A stretch of DNA of 64,000 nucleotides, taken from NCBI GenBank assembly GCA_027309085.1, contig DAIDDL010000003.1, positions 109,174 through 173,173 of the forward strand, in the 5' to 3' direction. The stretch is from Sulfobacillus sp. Its GTDB lineage: Bacteria; Bacillota; Sulfobacillia; Sulfobacillales; Sulfobacillaceae. The position numbers were made by a program, and so were the translations under genes. This document shows, piece by piece, positions 9,347 to 18,638 of the stretch (positions are counted from its first letter, which is position 1; the number at the start of each line of letters is the position of its first letter). Below the pieces are notes generated by a model that worked only from the letters and a program-made list of their open reading frames with translations, made no database searches and had not been told where the DNA came from.

Positions 9347-10135
9347 ATGCAATCGCAATCGCTGTTTTTTACATTGTTTGGAGATTATATTATGCACCAC
9401 GGGGGGACGGTGCGAGCCGCAAGTTTAGTCAAAATGATGGGAGAGTTTGGAGTGTCGGCCTCCGCCGCCCGGGCGGGACTGTTCCGTTTGTCTCAGAGTG
9501 GCCTGGTGGATGTTCAACGAGAGGGGAAGCAGAGTCATTATATGCTATCCGCTGCGGGTTTGCGGCACTTGCGGGATGGGACTCGCCGAGTGTATCAGCC
9601 CGAGCGGCACCAGTGGGATGGATTGTGGCGGCTATTCATCTATACTGTATCCGAAGCACGGCGGGAACAGCGGGACCTTGTGCGTCGCGAGCTGCAGTGG
9701 CACGGCATGGCGCCGCTGGCCCAGTCCACATGGATTTCGCCGAATCCGCTGGAAGAAGTGCTGCGGGAATTGGTGGATGAATATCTGCGAGAGGATGTGG
9801 CGGACATCGTCGTGGGGCACCGGGAGGGCAGTTCTCGCGAGCTCGTCCAGCGCTGCTGGGATCTTGAGGCCGTTCGCGCCCAGTACGTCGCGTTTCTCCG
9901 TGCGTGGCAGCCTTTTACAGATTCCGGAGCAAATTTGGAACCGAGCGTGGCATTTGTCCGCCGCATTGAGCTTGTCCATGCTTACCGAAAGTTTCTCAAT
10001 ATTGACCCGAACTTGCCAGAGGATCTGCTACCCCAACCATGGATAGGGTACGACGCCTACGCATTGTTCCAGTCCTTGCATGCTCAATGGGCGCCTACGG
10101 CTGACCGCTTTTTTCTTTCGGTATTTGAACCGTAA
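9347..10135 (+). CDS. PaaX-family transcriptional repressor
   Basis: A 262-residue regulator of the phenylacetyl-CoA-responsive PaaX family. The N terminus SLFFTLFGDYIMHHGGTV followed by a winged helix-turn-helix (VKMMGEFGVSASAARAGLFRLSQSGLV, about residues 28-55) is diagnostic, and the downstream YQPERHQWDGLWRLFIY region is the PaaX-like domain. Known members are released from DNA by aryl-CoA thioesters. It lies 22 bp after the CoA-transferase genes in the same direction and is a likely regulator of this aromatic/acyl-CoA cluster. Confidence 0.88.
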   Translation: MQSQSLFFTLFGDYIMHHGGTVRAASLVKMMGEFGVSASAARAGLFRLSQSGLVDVQREGKQSHYMLSAAGLRHLRDGTRRVYQPERHQWDGLWRLFIYTVSEARREQRDLVRRELQWHGMAPLAQSTWISPNPLEEVLRELVDEYLREDVADIVVGHREGSSRELVQRCWDLEAVRAQYVAFLRAWQPFTDSGANLEPSVAFVRRIELVHAYRKFLNIDPNLPEDLLPQPWIGYDAYALFQSLHAQWAPTADRFFLSVFEP

Positions 10136-10152
10136 ATCCTAAGGAGGCCGCG

Positions 10153-10560
10153 ATGAGAGTTTTTGAGACGGTGGATCGTGTGGCTTTATGCGATACTGAT
10201 GCTTCCGGCATCGTGCACTTCATGTTTGTATTGCGTTTTTTTGAAATTGGGGAACGGGAAGCTTTCCGTATGCTGGACGTTAAGGTGGGCGACCCTGCGC
10301 GTAGTGGCATCCATTTACCGCGGGTTCACGTCGAGATTTCCTATCACCACCCTTTGTTTGCGGACGATCTCATTACGATACAGACGCAATGTCGCCGGAT
10401 AGGTCGTACGTCTATGGAATGGCATCACCAACTGTTGCGAGATGGCGTATCGTGCGTATCGGGAACAATGACGGTCGTGCTGGTCGATCCGGAGACACAG
10501 CGGCCGGTGATGATCCCCGAAGAGTGGCGAGAATTTTTCGCCAGCTTGCCAACCCGATAG
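10153..10560 (+). CDS. Hot-dog acyl-CoA thioesterase (4-hydroxybenzoyl-CoA thioesterase type)
   Basis: A 135-residue single-domain hot-dog protein. The N-terminal motif CDTDASGIVHFMFVLRFFEIGERE has the catalytic Asp and the YbgC/4HBT-like pattern (D-x-D-x-x-G-x-x-H). It would hydrolyse an acyl- or aroyl-CoA, as salvage of blocked CoA esters or as a pathway step. An AAGGAGG site 6 bases before ATG supports the start. It is the last gene of the cluster and converges on an MFS gene. Confidence 0.85.
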   Translation: MRVFETVDRVALCDTDASGIVHFMFVLRFFEIGEREAFRMLDVKVGDPARSGIHLPRVHVEISYHHPLFADDLITIQTQCRRIGRTSMEWHHQLLRDGVSCVSGTMTVVLVDPETQRPVMIPEEWREFFASLPTR

Positions 10561-10683
10561 CCCGAGAGATACGTCTCGACGTGCGTACTCACAAGCGTGC
10601 GGGTGCAGGTCTCGCCAACTGCAATGATGTTCACGCATCTCGAGGATTTTTCTAATGCCAGATCTCATGCACTCACGAGTTCC

Positions 10684-11886
10684 TCAAGACCGGTGCGCCT
10701 GCGCCATGAAGGGCAGTGCGGTGAGAACCATGACGGAGGCGATCAGCGGTAAAATGGCGAACTGGCCGGGATGGAAGAGCAGACTGGCCCCCGCCGACCC
10801 TGCCATCATGCCTGAGTACATTGCGGTGTTATTCCATGCCAGACGGAGACCCCGGCGTTGGGGAGTGCCCTGGCTCGCTAACGCTTTGAGGTCGGGAATG
10901 TAGGCCTGTCCGGCGCCAAAGAGCCAGAGCAAGGGGGTCAGGACGATCAGCCGGACCTGCATCCATAATGCCCCGGCGACTGCGAGTAAAGCCACCGCTT
11001 CAAAGATCTGGGCTATTTTGACCGCATACCGCGGGTCGGTGCGGTCACCCACCCATCCAAAGAAATAATTTCCCGCTAGATTGAAGAGGCCATAACCCAG
11101 CAAAATGGCGAGCAGCGCATCTGCCGAGGCGCCGTGACGGGTCAGCATGTCCGGCATATAAGTGTAGACCATGCCCACGGCGAGAAACGCCATGGCGCTG
11201 GCATACAAAATAGGTAGTTGCCCGCCTAGCCAGTGGGAGGTACGGGCCTTGGGAGGAAATGATGTCGGGGTGCGTGGAACGCTGCTGGCAGGAATAAGAG
11301 GGTGCGGGAGCAGGCGATAGCTGACAACTGCGATGATGAGCATGGCTCCCGCCAGCGAGGCCATGACGCCGCGCCACCCCCAGACCCTTGACAGCAGCAG
11401 TCCTAGGGGCACCCCGGCTATGGTGGACAGAGAGAATCCCATAGACACGATGGACATGGCGCGAGCCCGGTGTTTTATCGAAACGACATCAGACAGCAGC
11501 GCATACCCCACAGGGGAAATAGCGCCGGCCGCAACTCCTGCGATTGTCCGGCTGACAGCTAGGATCCAGAAGCTCGGGGATAAGGCGCACAGCCCGTCAA
11601 AGGCAATGAACAAGGCGGTGCCGCTAAAGAAAATGGGACGGCGGCCCATCCTGTCGGAAAGGTATCCGGTGAGAGGAGAAGCTCCGGCGTATCCAAAAGC
11701 AAACACGGTCACGAGCCACCCAGTGCTAGACAGTGGCACCTTGAAACTGTGGCTGATGGGTGCCACAAATGGTGCCACGATATTTAGATCGCTGCCCATG
11801 ACAAACATCACCAGTGCCAGCAGGGAGGGAATTAAGAAAGACGAGCCAGATTCCCTGCGCACTATCTTCTGAACGGCCTTGGCCAC
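10684..11886 (-). CDS. MFS transporter (complete copy)
   Basis: A 400-residue major facilitator with the TM2-TM3 loop GYLSDRMGRRPI and RTIAGVAAGAISPVGYALLSD in TM4-5, resembling drug/arabinose-efflux type carriers. Translation should start at the GTG at 11886: AGGAGG lies 7 bases upstream, while the open frame continues upstream without homology to 12159. Function is unknown; export of a pathway intermediate is possible. Its 5' two-thirds and upstream leader are duplicated near 34.0-34.96 kb, where the copy is broken, so this is the functional one. Confidence 0.85.
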   Translation of the reverse strand: MAKAVQKIVRRESGSSFLIPSLLALVMFVMGSDLNIVAPFVAPISHSFKVPLSSTGWLVTVFAFGYAGASPLTGYLSDRMGRRPIFFSGTALFIAFDGLCALSPSFWILAVSRTIAGVAAGAISPVGYALLSDVVSIKHRARAMSIVSMGFSLSTIAGVPLGLLLSRVWGWRGVMASLAGAMLIIAVVSYRLLPHPLIPASSVPRTPTSFPPKARTSHWLGGQLPILYASAMAFLAVGMVYTYMPDMLTRHGASADALLAILLGYGLFNLAGNYFFGWVGDRTDPRYAVKIAQIFEAVALLAVAGALWMQVRLIVLTPLLWLFGAGQAYIPDLKALASQGTPQRRGLRLAWNNTAMYSGMMAGSAGASLLFHPGQFAILPLIASVMVLTALPFMAQAHRS

Positions 11887-12411
11887 AACGGTTCCTCCTG
11901 TTCCTCTTGTCCGTTTTAGCGCATTTGTTGAAGTAGTGCAAATGACGGAGGACGTAGGCGGGCTCCCATAGTTTGCCGGAACCGCCAAAGGCCTATGCGG
12001 GTGATTTTTCCGATGAGGGCGATGCCGCCGTGTTTGAAGGAGCCGCACCTTATCATGTCTCTGTCTGCTTGAGAATGGCGAGGTGCCGAGGGGCTGGCCT
12101 CTTAACGATTTCCCGGTGCGGTTTATCGTGAGGGAAATACGCCATGATAATGAGGCCATATAGATTGGAAACCACAGGCCGCGAGTTCGGCAAGCTGATC
12201 AGGCAACCCATCCATTGGGCCATTAAAGCGCTCTGCATATCCGTAGCGTAACATGACGTCATTGTTGGTGGGTCACCGCCTCAATCCCGCTCACCCCGTC
12301 AAATTATTAACCTTCAACTGACAGAACAGTGGCGGCATAAAGTCCGAAAGTCATCGCTGATAGTTATTTATTTCACAACAATACACCGAGTTTTGATGTA
12401 TTAGGAATTTA
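11887..12411. other. Intergenic region, about 525 bp, between divergent genes
   Basis: The leftmost 130 bases are shared with the second MFS copy near 34.9 kb and probably contain the MFS promoter. No convincing gene was seen in the rest; small ORFs here resemble nothing recognisable. Confidence 0.45.
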
Positions 12412-12444
12412 ATCGGTTACGGTAAACGATTACAAGTAACCGAT
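12412..12444. promoter_or_regulatory. Operator-like dyad upstream of broken LacI gene
   Basis: ATCGGTTAC and GTAACCGAT are perfect 9-base inverted arms around a centre that itself reads GGTAAACGATTACA, close to the CcpA/LacI-family consensus (TGTAATCGTTTACC on the other strand). It ends 12 bases before the LacI start and is a good autoregulatory operator candidate. Confidence 0.6.
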
Positions 12445-12456
12445 TGCGGAGGAGAT

Positions 12457-13468
12457 ATGGCGACTATTAAAGATGTGGCCCGCAAGGCGGGTGTTTCCAC
12501 GGCCACAGTATCTCATGTGATTAATGGCACTAGGATTGTCGCTGCGGCTACCAGTGAGGCGGTGCGGCAGGCCATGTTAGACTTAGATTACAGTCCTTCT
12601 GTCTATGGGCGGGCCTTGCGGACCAGGACACTAAAGCAAATCGGCTATGTGGTTGCAGACCTGACGAATCCATTCTTTGCTGCAGTTTTCTCGGGGGTTG
12701 AGCAACTGGCCTTGCAGCAAGGCTATACCGTTGTGGTCAGTCATTCTGGGGAAGATGCGGAACTAGAAGAGAAAGCGGTGAGCGGACTTATTGCCCGTGG
12801 GGTAGATGGATTGATCATTGCTCCGGTGGCGCAGAGCCGCTTATGTGAATCAACAGACGCGCTAGCGGTGCCTGTCGTTTTGATTGATTGATAGAGATTG
12901 CGGCTCAGGACATATTCCATCCGTGACAACGCAGATGGACGGGGCAATTTATCAAGCCGTTGAAGCGCTGCATATGGCGGGATTTCAGGATATCGGCTTT
13001 ATGGCGGGGCGCGCGGGGCTGTCCACTACCGACCACAGACTTCAGGCCTATCATCATGCTATGGAGATGTTGGGTCGCGTAGCCCGGGTGTTTGAAGGGG
13101 ATTCCCGAATGGAAAGTGGGCGCGAGGCGGTAGATTGGGCCGGGGGCCTTGTGGCGCCGTTTGGCATGATTTGCGGCAATAACCTCATGGCCATGGGATT
13201 TGTCCAAGAACTACTCCAACGTGGCCTGATGGAACAGTGGGGAAATGGCATTGTGGTCATTGACGATGAGGTGTGGACCACTTTTACGACTCCAGCGGTT
13301 TCAGTGATTGCTCAGCCGACGGTCGAAATTGGGGAACAGAGCATGGAGCTTTTATTAGCTACAGTACAGCATGACGCAATAGTGAAACAGTCGGTACGAT
13401 TGCCCTGCCATTTTGAAGCGCGGGGAATTCTAGCCACTACCATGATGGAAGAGGGGACCAACGGATGA
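12457..13468 (+). pseudogene. LacI-family regulator split by a 4-bp tandem duplication
   Basis: The first ORF (12457-12891) encodes the DNA-binding domain ATIKDVARKAGVSTATVSHVI and the first half of the sugar-binding domain up to VPVVLID. The second (12884-13468) continues exactly from there with DRDCGSGHIPS to the end. At the break the DNA reads TTGATTGATTGA (12880-12891); removing one TTGA unit restores a single frame of about 335 residues. This is therefore a slipped-strand frameshift in an otherwise well-preserved gene. The gene probably controlled the ribokinase/polyol-dehydrogenase genes that follow, now remnants. AGGAG site upstream of ATG. Confidence 0.88.
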
Positions 13469-13670
13469 GTATCGCGGTACTCGGCAGTGCAGTGGTGGAT
13501 CTTCCTATGGTCTATGACCATATGCCTGTCGACGGCGAAACTGCGCGGGTGGCGAAGGGCTACATGATGGTTTGCTGGTCCAAGGCGAATTGCCTTGGGA
13601 TGTCTCGCTTTGGGCGGCAACCCAGGTTATTTCCCATGGGGGCCGTGTCGTTCTGAATCCGGCTCCGGCT
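13465..13670 (+). pseudogene. Ribokinase (PfkB) remnant, two fragments
   Basis: The first 33 or so codons (SIAVLGSAVVDLPMVYDHMPVDGETARVAKGY) are the N terminus of a ribokinase-like sugar kinase. Then the reading shifts near 13563 to a piece from the middle of the same family (LLVQGELPWDVSLWAA and GRVVLNPAPA). The intervening glycine-rich substrate motif and everything after NPAPA, including the GAGD catalytic site, are missing. At least two deletions are needed. It overlaps the end of the LacI gene (ATGA). Confidence 0.72.
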
Positions 13671-14513
13671 ATCGGAAATTTTGTTCTGCGCGCACCAATG
13701 GTGCTTGGGCACGAGGCAGCGGGCATTGTCGATCAAGTAGGAGCCGGCGTACCCCTGAAACCGGGGCAGATTGTGGCCCTTGAACCAGGTGTTCCCTGTG
13801 GGCATTGCAGGTACTGCCTATCTGGCCAGTATAACCTCTGCCCTGATGTAAAATTCTTTGCCACTCCACCGGTGGATGGTGCCTTGCAGGAATTTGTTGT
13901 GCATCCGGCGCAGTTCACATATGCTGCGGATGCCCTGAGCGCAGATGAGGCCTGCTTAGCCGAACCGCTGTCAGTAGGAGTATATGCGGTGCGCCGTGCT
14001 CAAGTGGTCCTGGGAGACGAGGTACTGGTTATCGGGGCGGGACCCGTCGGTCTGGCCACTGCCTTTGCCGCTGAGGCTCAGGGGGCCGTGGTCACTTTAA
14101 CCGATATTGACCCCAAGCGACTGGCCACGGCTATAGAAGCTGGATTTTCTGCCACGACTTTTGCCATGGAGATGGTCGGAATTTATGATGCGGTTTTTGA
14201 GTGCACAGGCACTCAAAACGGCATCCATGATGCTCAACAAGCAGTAAGAGCAGGCGGGCGTCTGGCGTTGATTGGCATGGGACAGCCCAATACGATGCAG
14301 GTAAACGGGTTAGACCTGAATATGCGGGGTATCACGGTTGTCGGGATTTTCCGATATGCCAACACCTATCCCAGTGCTCTCGCTCTGATTCGCCGATATC
14401 GCGAGCGTCTTAGAGACTTCCAAGGCTCCTACGTCGATTTGGAAGTGCTTCCCGAGTTTTTGGCAAACCGCGCTTATCAAGATCATGTGAAGACGATCGT
14501 GCATTTGCCATAG
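13671..14513 (+). pseudogene. Zinc-dependent polyol dehydrogenase, 5'-truncated and fused to ribokinase piece
   Basis: From IGNFVLRAPMVLGHEAAG onwards the ORF is a medium-chain dehydrogenase of the sorbitol/xylitol dehydrogenase type. It keeps the structural-zinc cysteines (GVPCGHCRYCLSGQYNLC), the LAEPLSVG motif and the NAD-binding VIGAGPVGLATA. About 55 N-terminal residues, including the catalytic zinc cysteine, are absent; instead the frame is joined to the ribokinase fragment (combined ORF 13572-14513, TTG start). Loss of the zinc ligand makes activity very unlikely. Confidence 0.75.
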
Positions 14514-15642
14514 TCTGCATGTGCTATGGCTGGCACAAACCTTTGAAGGGCTCAGTCAGGGGAAGGTGGTTCCCGCCAGTTTATGTTTTAATTCCCGGTA
14601 TTGAGAGGCCTTGTCGAACATCAGGCAGGGACGAGGCCCATTGACCCCAGTGGTAAAAGTATTTCGGAGAAATTCTATCTAGATAACCATCTGGATGCTT
14701 TTGAGCTCACCAAGTGAAGCAGAGCCGTTGGGGTGGGCGGCGCGAGACTAATATCCAAGAGCAGCATGGTCAAGCGCTGCCCTTGGATATTAGTGGCTTT
14801 ATTAAAAGCGTAGTGGCGTTACAACGCGCGGCTATCAAAAGATAGCGGCCGTGGCACAGCAATCAATCGAGCATGTCTCCCACTAATGGTTAGCTGTCCA
14901 AAGCCCGAGCATAACGGACACGTATTTTTGGCATGACATGGACAGTTGAGTGAAACTTGTATGTGTCGTGGCACAGGGGCTACGTCATCCCGAGAATTCC
15001 GTTTGGCTGCCGATTTTCGATGTGGGGGCCTCGGGATGCCATGCCGGTTGAATGGTAATCCACACGGCATTGTTATTGGCCGTGGGTACCGGCTATAGGC
15101 TAGGTAGCTTGGCGATGGCGTCGCAAGATTACCGTCCTTAGAGATAGGGGCGGATGACCAAACAGTGAACATTTGCATCAAGCAGGCAAGAGGCTGAGAA
15201 TGTCCGTGAACCGAATCACGGCGATCACAGCTAACAAGGCAAGTGTCGCCATGGGATAAAACCGCGAGTCGTTCGGGCTCGGCACTGAGAGTAGCTGAGC
15301 AAGCGTTACGTGCATGGGATGGTCGGGGTTGCGAAGTCAGTCTGGGCAACTTGTTGTCCCAGCCGTCGCCCTTTATATCGTGCCTGTTAAACGTGACGGC
15401 GGCAAGGGATGGGCAGTGCAACGTTCCCTATATTCAAGTGACTCGCCCCGGTTTAACGGATCAGGTCAACGAGACGCTCCGTGGCCGCCATTGGGGAGTT
15501 AGCCCCGTGATGTGGGATGCGCGGGAAGCCAACGCGATAGCCGTTGCGGTAAGCCCTGCAGTGATGTTCATATTGGACCGCAAATCGTGCCAACAGTTCC
15601 AGTTGCCATTTCGATGAGACTTGAACCAACTTATGTCGGCCG
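14514..15642. other. Long region without a convincing gene
   Basis: About 1.1 kb. The ORFs on both strands have no recognisable family and composition unlike the neighbours. The main structure is a long stem-loop at 14747-14794, listed separately. Confidence 0.4.
14747..14794. repeat. Long stem-loop, 18-pair stem
   Basis: ACTAATATCCAAG+A+GCAGC pairs with GCTGC+C+CTTGGATATTAGT around a 10-base loop; only one A/C mismatch interrupts the stem. It is followed by GGCTTTATT, so a weak terminator is possible, but no gene ends nearby. It could also be an element end. Confidence 0.55.
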
Positions 15643-15688
15643 TAAAAAAAAGGAACAGCCGCCTCATAGATAGAGCCGACTGTTCCTA
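15643..15688 (-). terminator. Terminator of the secreted-protein gene
   Basis: On the minus strand GGAACAG and CTGTTCC with further inner pairing form a stem of about 14 pairs, followed by a run of 7-8 T. It lies 70 bases after the stop codon of the secreted-protein gene. A second copy is near 35.05 kb. Confidence 0.8.
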
Positions 15689-15755
15689 TTCTAATCGACC
15701 GTGCGACAAGTTCCAATGGGGTGCAGTCTGCAACCTCATAACGGCAGGTGAGAAG

Positions 15756-16355
15756 CTATTGGCCGTTCTGGGTAGACCCTAATTGCACGGTCAGGGCTTG
15801 GACTTGTGCAGTCGCTGCCTGCAAGGCAGTGAGCTCGGCCTTGAACTTAGCAATGACCTGAACGAGCCCGGTGGTCTTTGCCGGGGTGGTTCCCGTGCTG
15901 GACGCTGCCGCGTTAGCCGATATTTCCGTCTTGACCGCCTGGGCTAACGTCACGTTAATGGTGTGCAATTGATTGAGCGCCGTGGAGAGCCCTGTGCTTT
16001 GGCCCGTGCTTAAGGTGGCCGAGAGCGCCTTCACATATGCTTGGACGGCGGCAACATACTGGCTTCGGGCTGTCTGAATTTCTGCACGCAAGGTATGAAT
16101 TTCGGCGATGTCTGCCTTTATTTGCGTCGGTTGACCTGAAAGATGTGTGGTGGCACGCAGGTGGGCGGGAGAACCGGTTGACGAATGCGCCTGAACTGCC
16201 GCGCGGGCCTGACTTGCCGCTTGTGTTGGCAACGTTACGGTATGAGATGGGGCACTATGTGCGACCGATGCGTGCCCATGGCCAGCTGCCATCACGGGAA
16301 TGCTACCCAATAGGATGAGCGAGCCCGCTAAAGGCAAAATGAATCGACGGTTCAA
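15756..16355 (-). CDS. Secreted Ala/Thr/Gln-rich helical protein (complete copy)
   Basis: A 199-residue protein of unknown function. The N terminus (NRRFILPLAGSLILLGSIPVMAAG) is a clear Sec signal peptide with cleavage expected after VMA. The mature part is a low-complexity Ala/Ser/Thr-rich linker followed by long amphipathic helices (about residues 80-190) with many Ala, Gln, Thr and Leu, compatible with a coiled coil or helical bundle outside the cell. Start is TTG with GGAGGTGA 4 bases upstream. The last 105 codons and the terminator are duplicated near 35.1-35.5 kb. No enzymatic motif is visible. Confidence 0.72.
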   Translation of the reverse strand: MNRRFILPLAGSLILLGSIPVMAAGHGHASVAHSAPSHTVTLPTQAASQARAAVQAHSSTGSPAHLRATTHLSGQPTQIKADIAEIHTLRAEIQTARSQYVAAVQAYVKALSATLSTGQSTGLSTALNQLHTINVTLAQAVKTEISANAAASSTGTTPAKTTGLVQVIAKFKAELTALQAATAQVQALTVQLGSTQNGQ

Positions 16356-17068
16356 TGAAGGTCACCTCCACAAGATTTTAGGGCTGCTGCGAATGCAGTA
16401 CAATTGATTAAGGTGGTGCAGCTTCACCCGTACTTGGTACGGCGGGTATTTTTGAGAGTCCCCGTCGGGATTTTCAGTGCGGCTCACAAGCGTCCAAGGC
16501 AAACTCCCTGCAGGCCACGAGACTGTCACGGTACGATACTGCATGTCGTTCGTGCTTTTGTTCAGGGGGCACCATGGTTACGTGAGAGTGGGAGAATCCC
16601 GGTACACCACGAATCACGAAACCAACCTGCGACACGGCGTGAGGTGTCTCCTTTGCGGTCTAGGGTTATTCGCCTTGCCCCACATCTCGCCCGTTCCCAT
16701 CTGGAATTTTTTGTGTTAACCGTTACATATTTCGTAAAGTGGGCTGTCGTTTAGGGGGTTAGCTGTAAATTTTTTGCGACAAGCTTTTGTGGGCGCCGTT
16801 GTGGGATTGAGGTCGGCAGAAAAGAGGCCCTGGGCAACGCGGAAAAGTTTAGTCACGGACGATAGGTGCTTGAAGTGTGTCGCAATGCGTCTCGTGGAGA
16901 CCATGCCCGGTACTCCTTTTACCATGCGGTCGCTGCATCCACAGCCAGCGACCGCATGGTACCGGGAATAATTGACCTAACCGACCAGCGCGGTCCCGCA
17001 TAACCAGACACTTGCCGATCAAGTCCCGTCTAAAAAGTCTAACCCATTTCCATATGGAGGGAGCGCCC
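16356..17068. other. Region without a convincing gene
   Basis: About 710 bp. Small ORFs on both strands overlap each other and resemble nothing known. A perfect 16-pair hairpin lies at 16920-16961. Confidence 0.4.
16920..16961. repeat. Perfect 16-pair hairpin with 10-base loop
   Basis: TACCATGCGGTCGCTG is followed by 10 bases and its exact reverse complement. No T tract follows on either strand, so it is unlikely to be a terminator. CCCGGTAC and GTACCGGG just outside extend the dyad loosely. Confidence 0.6.
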
Positions 17069-17690
17069 TTAAGGCAAATGGGCACCCCAGGCTCGGTCCG
17101 CCTCATCGGCCACTGCCTGCGCTTCTTCGAGGGCGTGCGTCGGGTGACCCGACGCCACAGCCCAATAGTAAAAGGGAATGGATACGGCAATGACGGCGAT
17201 CTCGTCCCATGGTGCGGGAACCCATTTGATGCCGCCAAAAGTACCAAGCTTAGCCCAAACCGTCATGAAGGCCATGTACACTACGAGCCAGATGCCGCTC
17301 TGAATGCCGGTCCAGCGCCTAACTGCCTACCACAAAGCCAATGGGTCCCCACCAAGCCAAGCCAGCCAGCTTGTAGCGGCGGGTCATATGCCCAGCCGTG
17401 CGGCGGAGCACTGCGGCGCTCACCGGCCCCATCATGTAGGTCAGAATGGTGGCGCTGAAAAGCACGCCGACGAGTTTCTGCCAACTTGGAAATGGCAAGA
17501 GAAAGGCAATGCCAACCACAAACGACACAATGATGGCGGCACTCGGTGTTCCGCGCGTGACAGAGCGGAAGGCTTTGGGGAAGTAGCCATTCTTGGTGAA
17601 GGTCAATATGTCGCGGGGTGTCCCCGCAGCATAAACCAAGCCAGTGCCAAAGGGGGAAATGATCGCGTCGCCATACAAGCATTAAGCGAG
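17069..17690 (-). pseudogene. APC-family amino-acid permease remnant
   Basis: The C-terminal third of an amino-acid/polyamine permease survives in two frames. The upstream part (17319-17678) reads AIISPFGTGLVYAAGTPRDI and FPSWQKLVGVLFSATILTYM, typical of TM8-10. The downstream part (17069-17281) reads GIQSGIWLVVYMAFMTVWAK and WDEIAVIAVSIPFYYWAV, the last helices. A frameshift near 17310 separates them and all upstream transmembrane segments are missing. It is a non-functional relic. Confidence 0.75.
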
Positions 17691-18638
17691 ATTTTTGTAA
17701 AAGCAACTTGTTCCTCCTTGAGCGGAAATCTCCCGCCAATCCGCTAAATACCCAGCCGTGTCGGCTATTGGCGGGATGCTGTCCGGTCCACGAATATTTA
17801 ACTTCAAAGCGTGGGGATTGCATGTCAGTGATTTGAGGACCTCGCTGCTGAGCGCACGATATCTCGCGTTTGAGCTGGAAGACGATAATTTACGCGGCTG
17901 CCGTCCTTCCCTGTTAGGACTCAGACTAGTGGTGGATAGAGGGGAGGCACCGTACGATAAAATCAAGATGATGCGAAACCTCATCAGACTAGAAGAGCTC
18001 GTCTTGGTAACTCAACAGCATGGGGGGAACACAAATGTATGCGGTGTCACATTCGCCTCCTATGCATGTCATAAAAGGCGGTGAATGCCGTTTCTATCCC
18101 CCATGGTGACAATAAAGTTGCCCGGTTGAGAACACCCTGCGGGAATCCGCGACGCGCAATCTAAGCAATGTTTCCGGGGCCGTGAGCCGCTTACCTTGCT
18201 GCCTTGGGTTTTCGGCAAGGAACATAAACGAGCCAATCCATAATGCGGATTCCCAAAGTTCGTGAAACAAAAGTTCCGGGCGACCATCTCAAAGGAATTG
18301 ACAAGGCTCACCACACAGAACCTTTTGCCCAGCAAGAGAAGGGCGCACGTTACCCCTATGCGCAGCCACCATCGTTTGCCACTACAAACTGCAATAGCAG
18401 ACCCAAAGCACAGCCCGTTGCGCCCGGGATGCGAAACCTTGGGTTTTCCCTGTTTTCCGCTCTGCGATGAACGTAGCCAAGGAGCCTGATGCGGAAAGAA
18501 TATATCAACTGATTACGGGTGTCATCTGGCTGCCAGCGATTCATAGAGCCGATAGTATGGTGAACATTTTAGAGGCAGGATGAGGAATGTCGGCGGTCCT
18601 TGGTTCGGTGTTCCTGAATCAGACTATGGGGCTGGTGT
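17691..18638. other. Region without a convincing gene
   Basis: About 950 bp between the permease relic and the XRE regulator. Several overlapping small ORFs exist on both strands; none shows a family motif or a good ribosome binding site. Confidence 0.4.

Noticed and set aside
9447..10046. 199-codon ORF overlapping the PaaX gene
   Set aside because: Shadow frame of a clear PaaX-family protein; Trp/Cys/Arg-rich and without homology.
10655..10903. 82-codon plus-strand ORF after the thioesterase
   Set aside because: It runs antisense through the 3' end of the intact MFS gene and has no features of its own.
14819..15421. 200-codon minus-strand ORF
   Set aside because: No ribosome binding site or family features; composition (many Pro, Arg, Ser, His) is that of a chance ORF, and overlapping frames are equally open.
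17682..17984. Possible small gene on the minus strand
   Set aside because: It overlaps the permease relic boundary, has no family resemblance and no good ribosome binding site.
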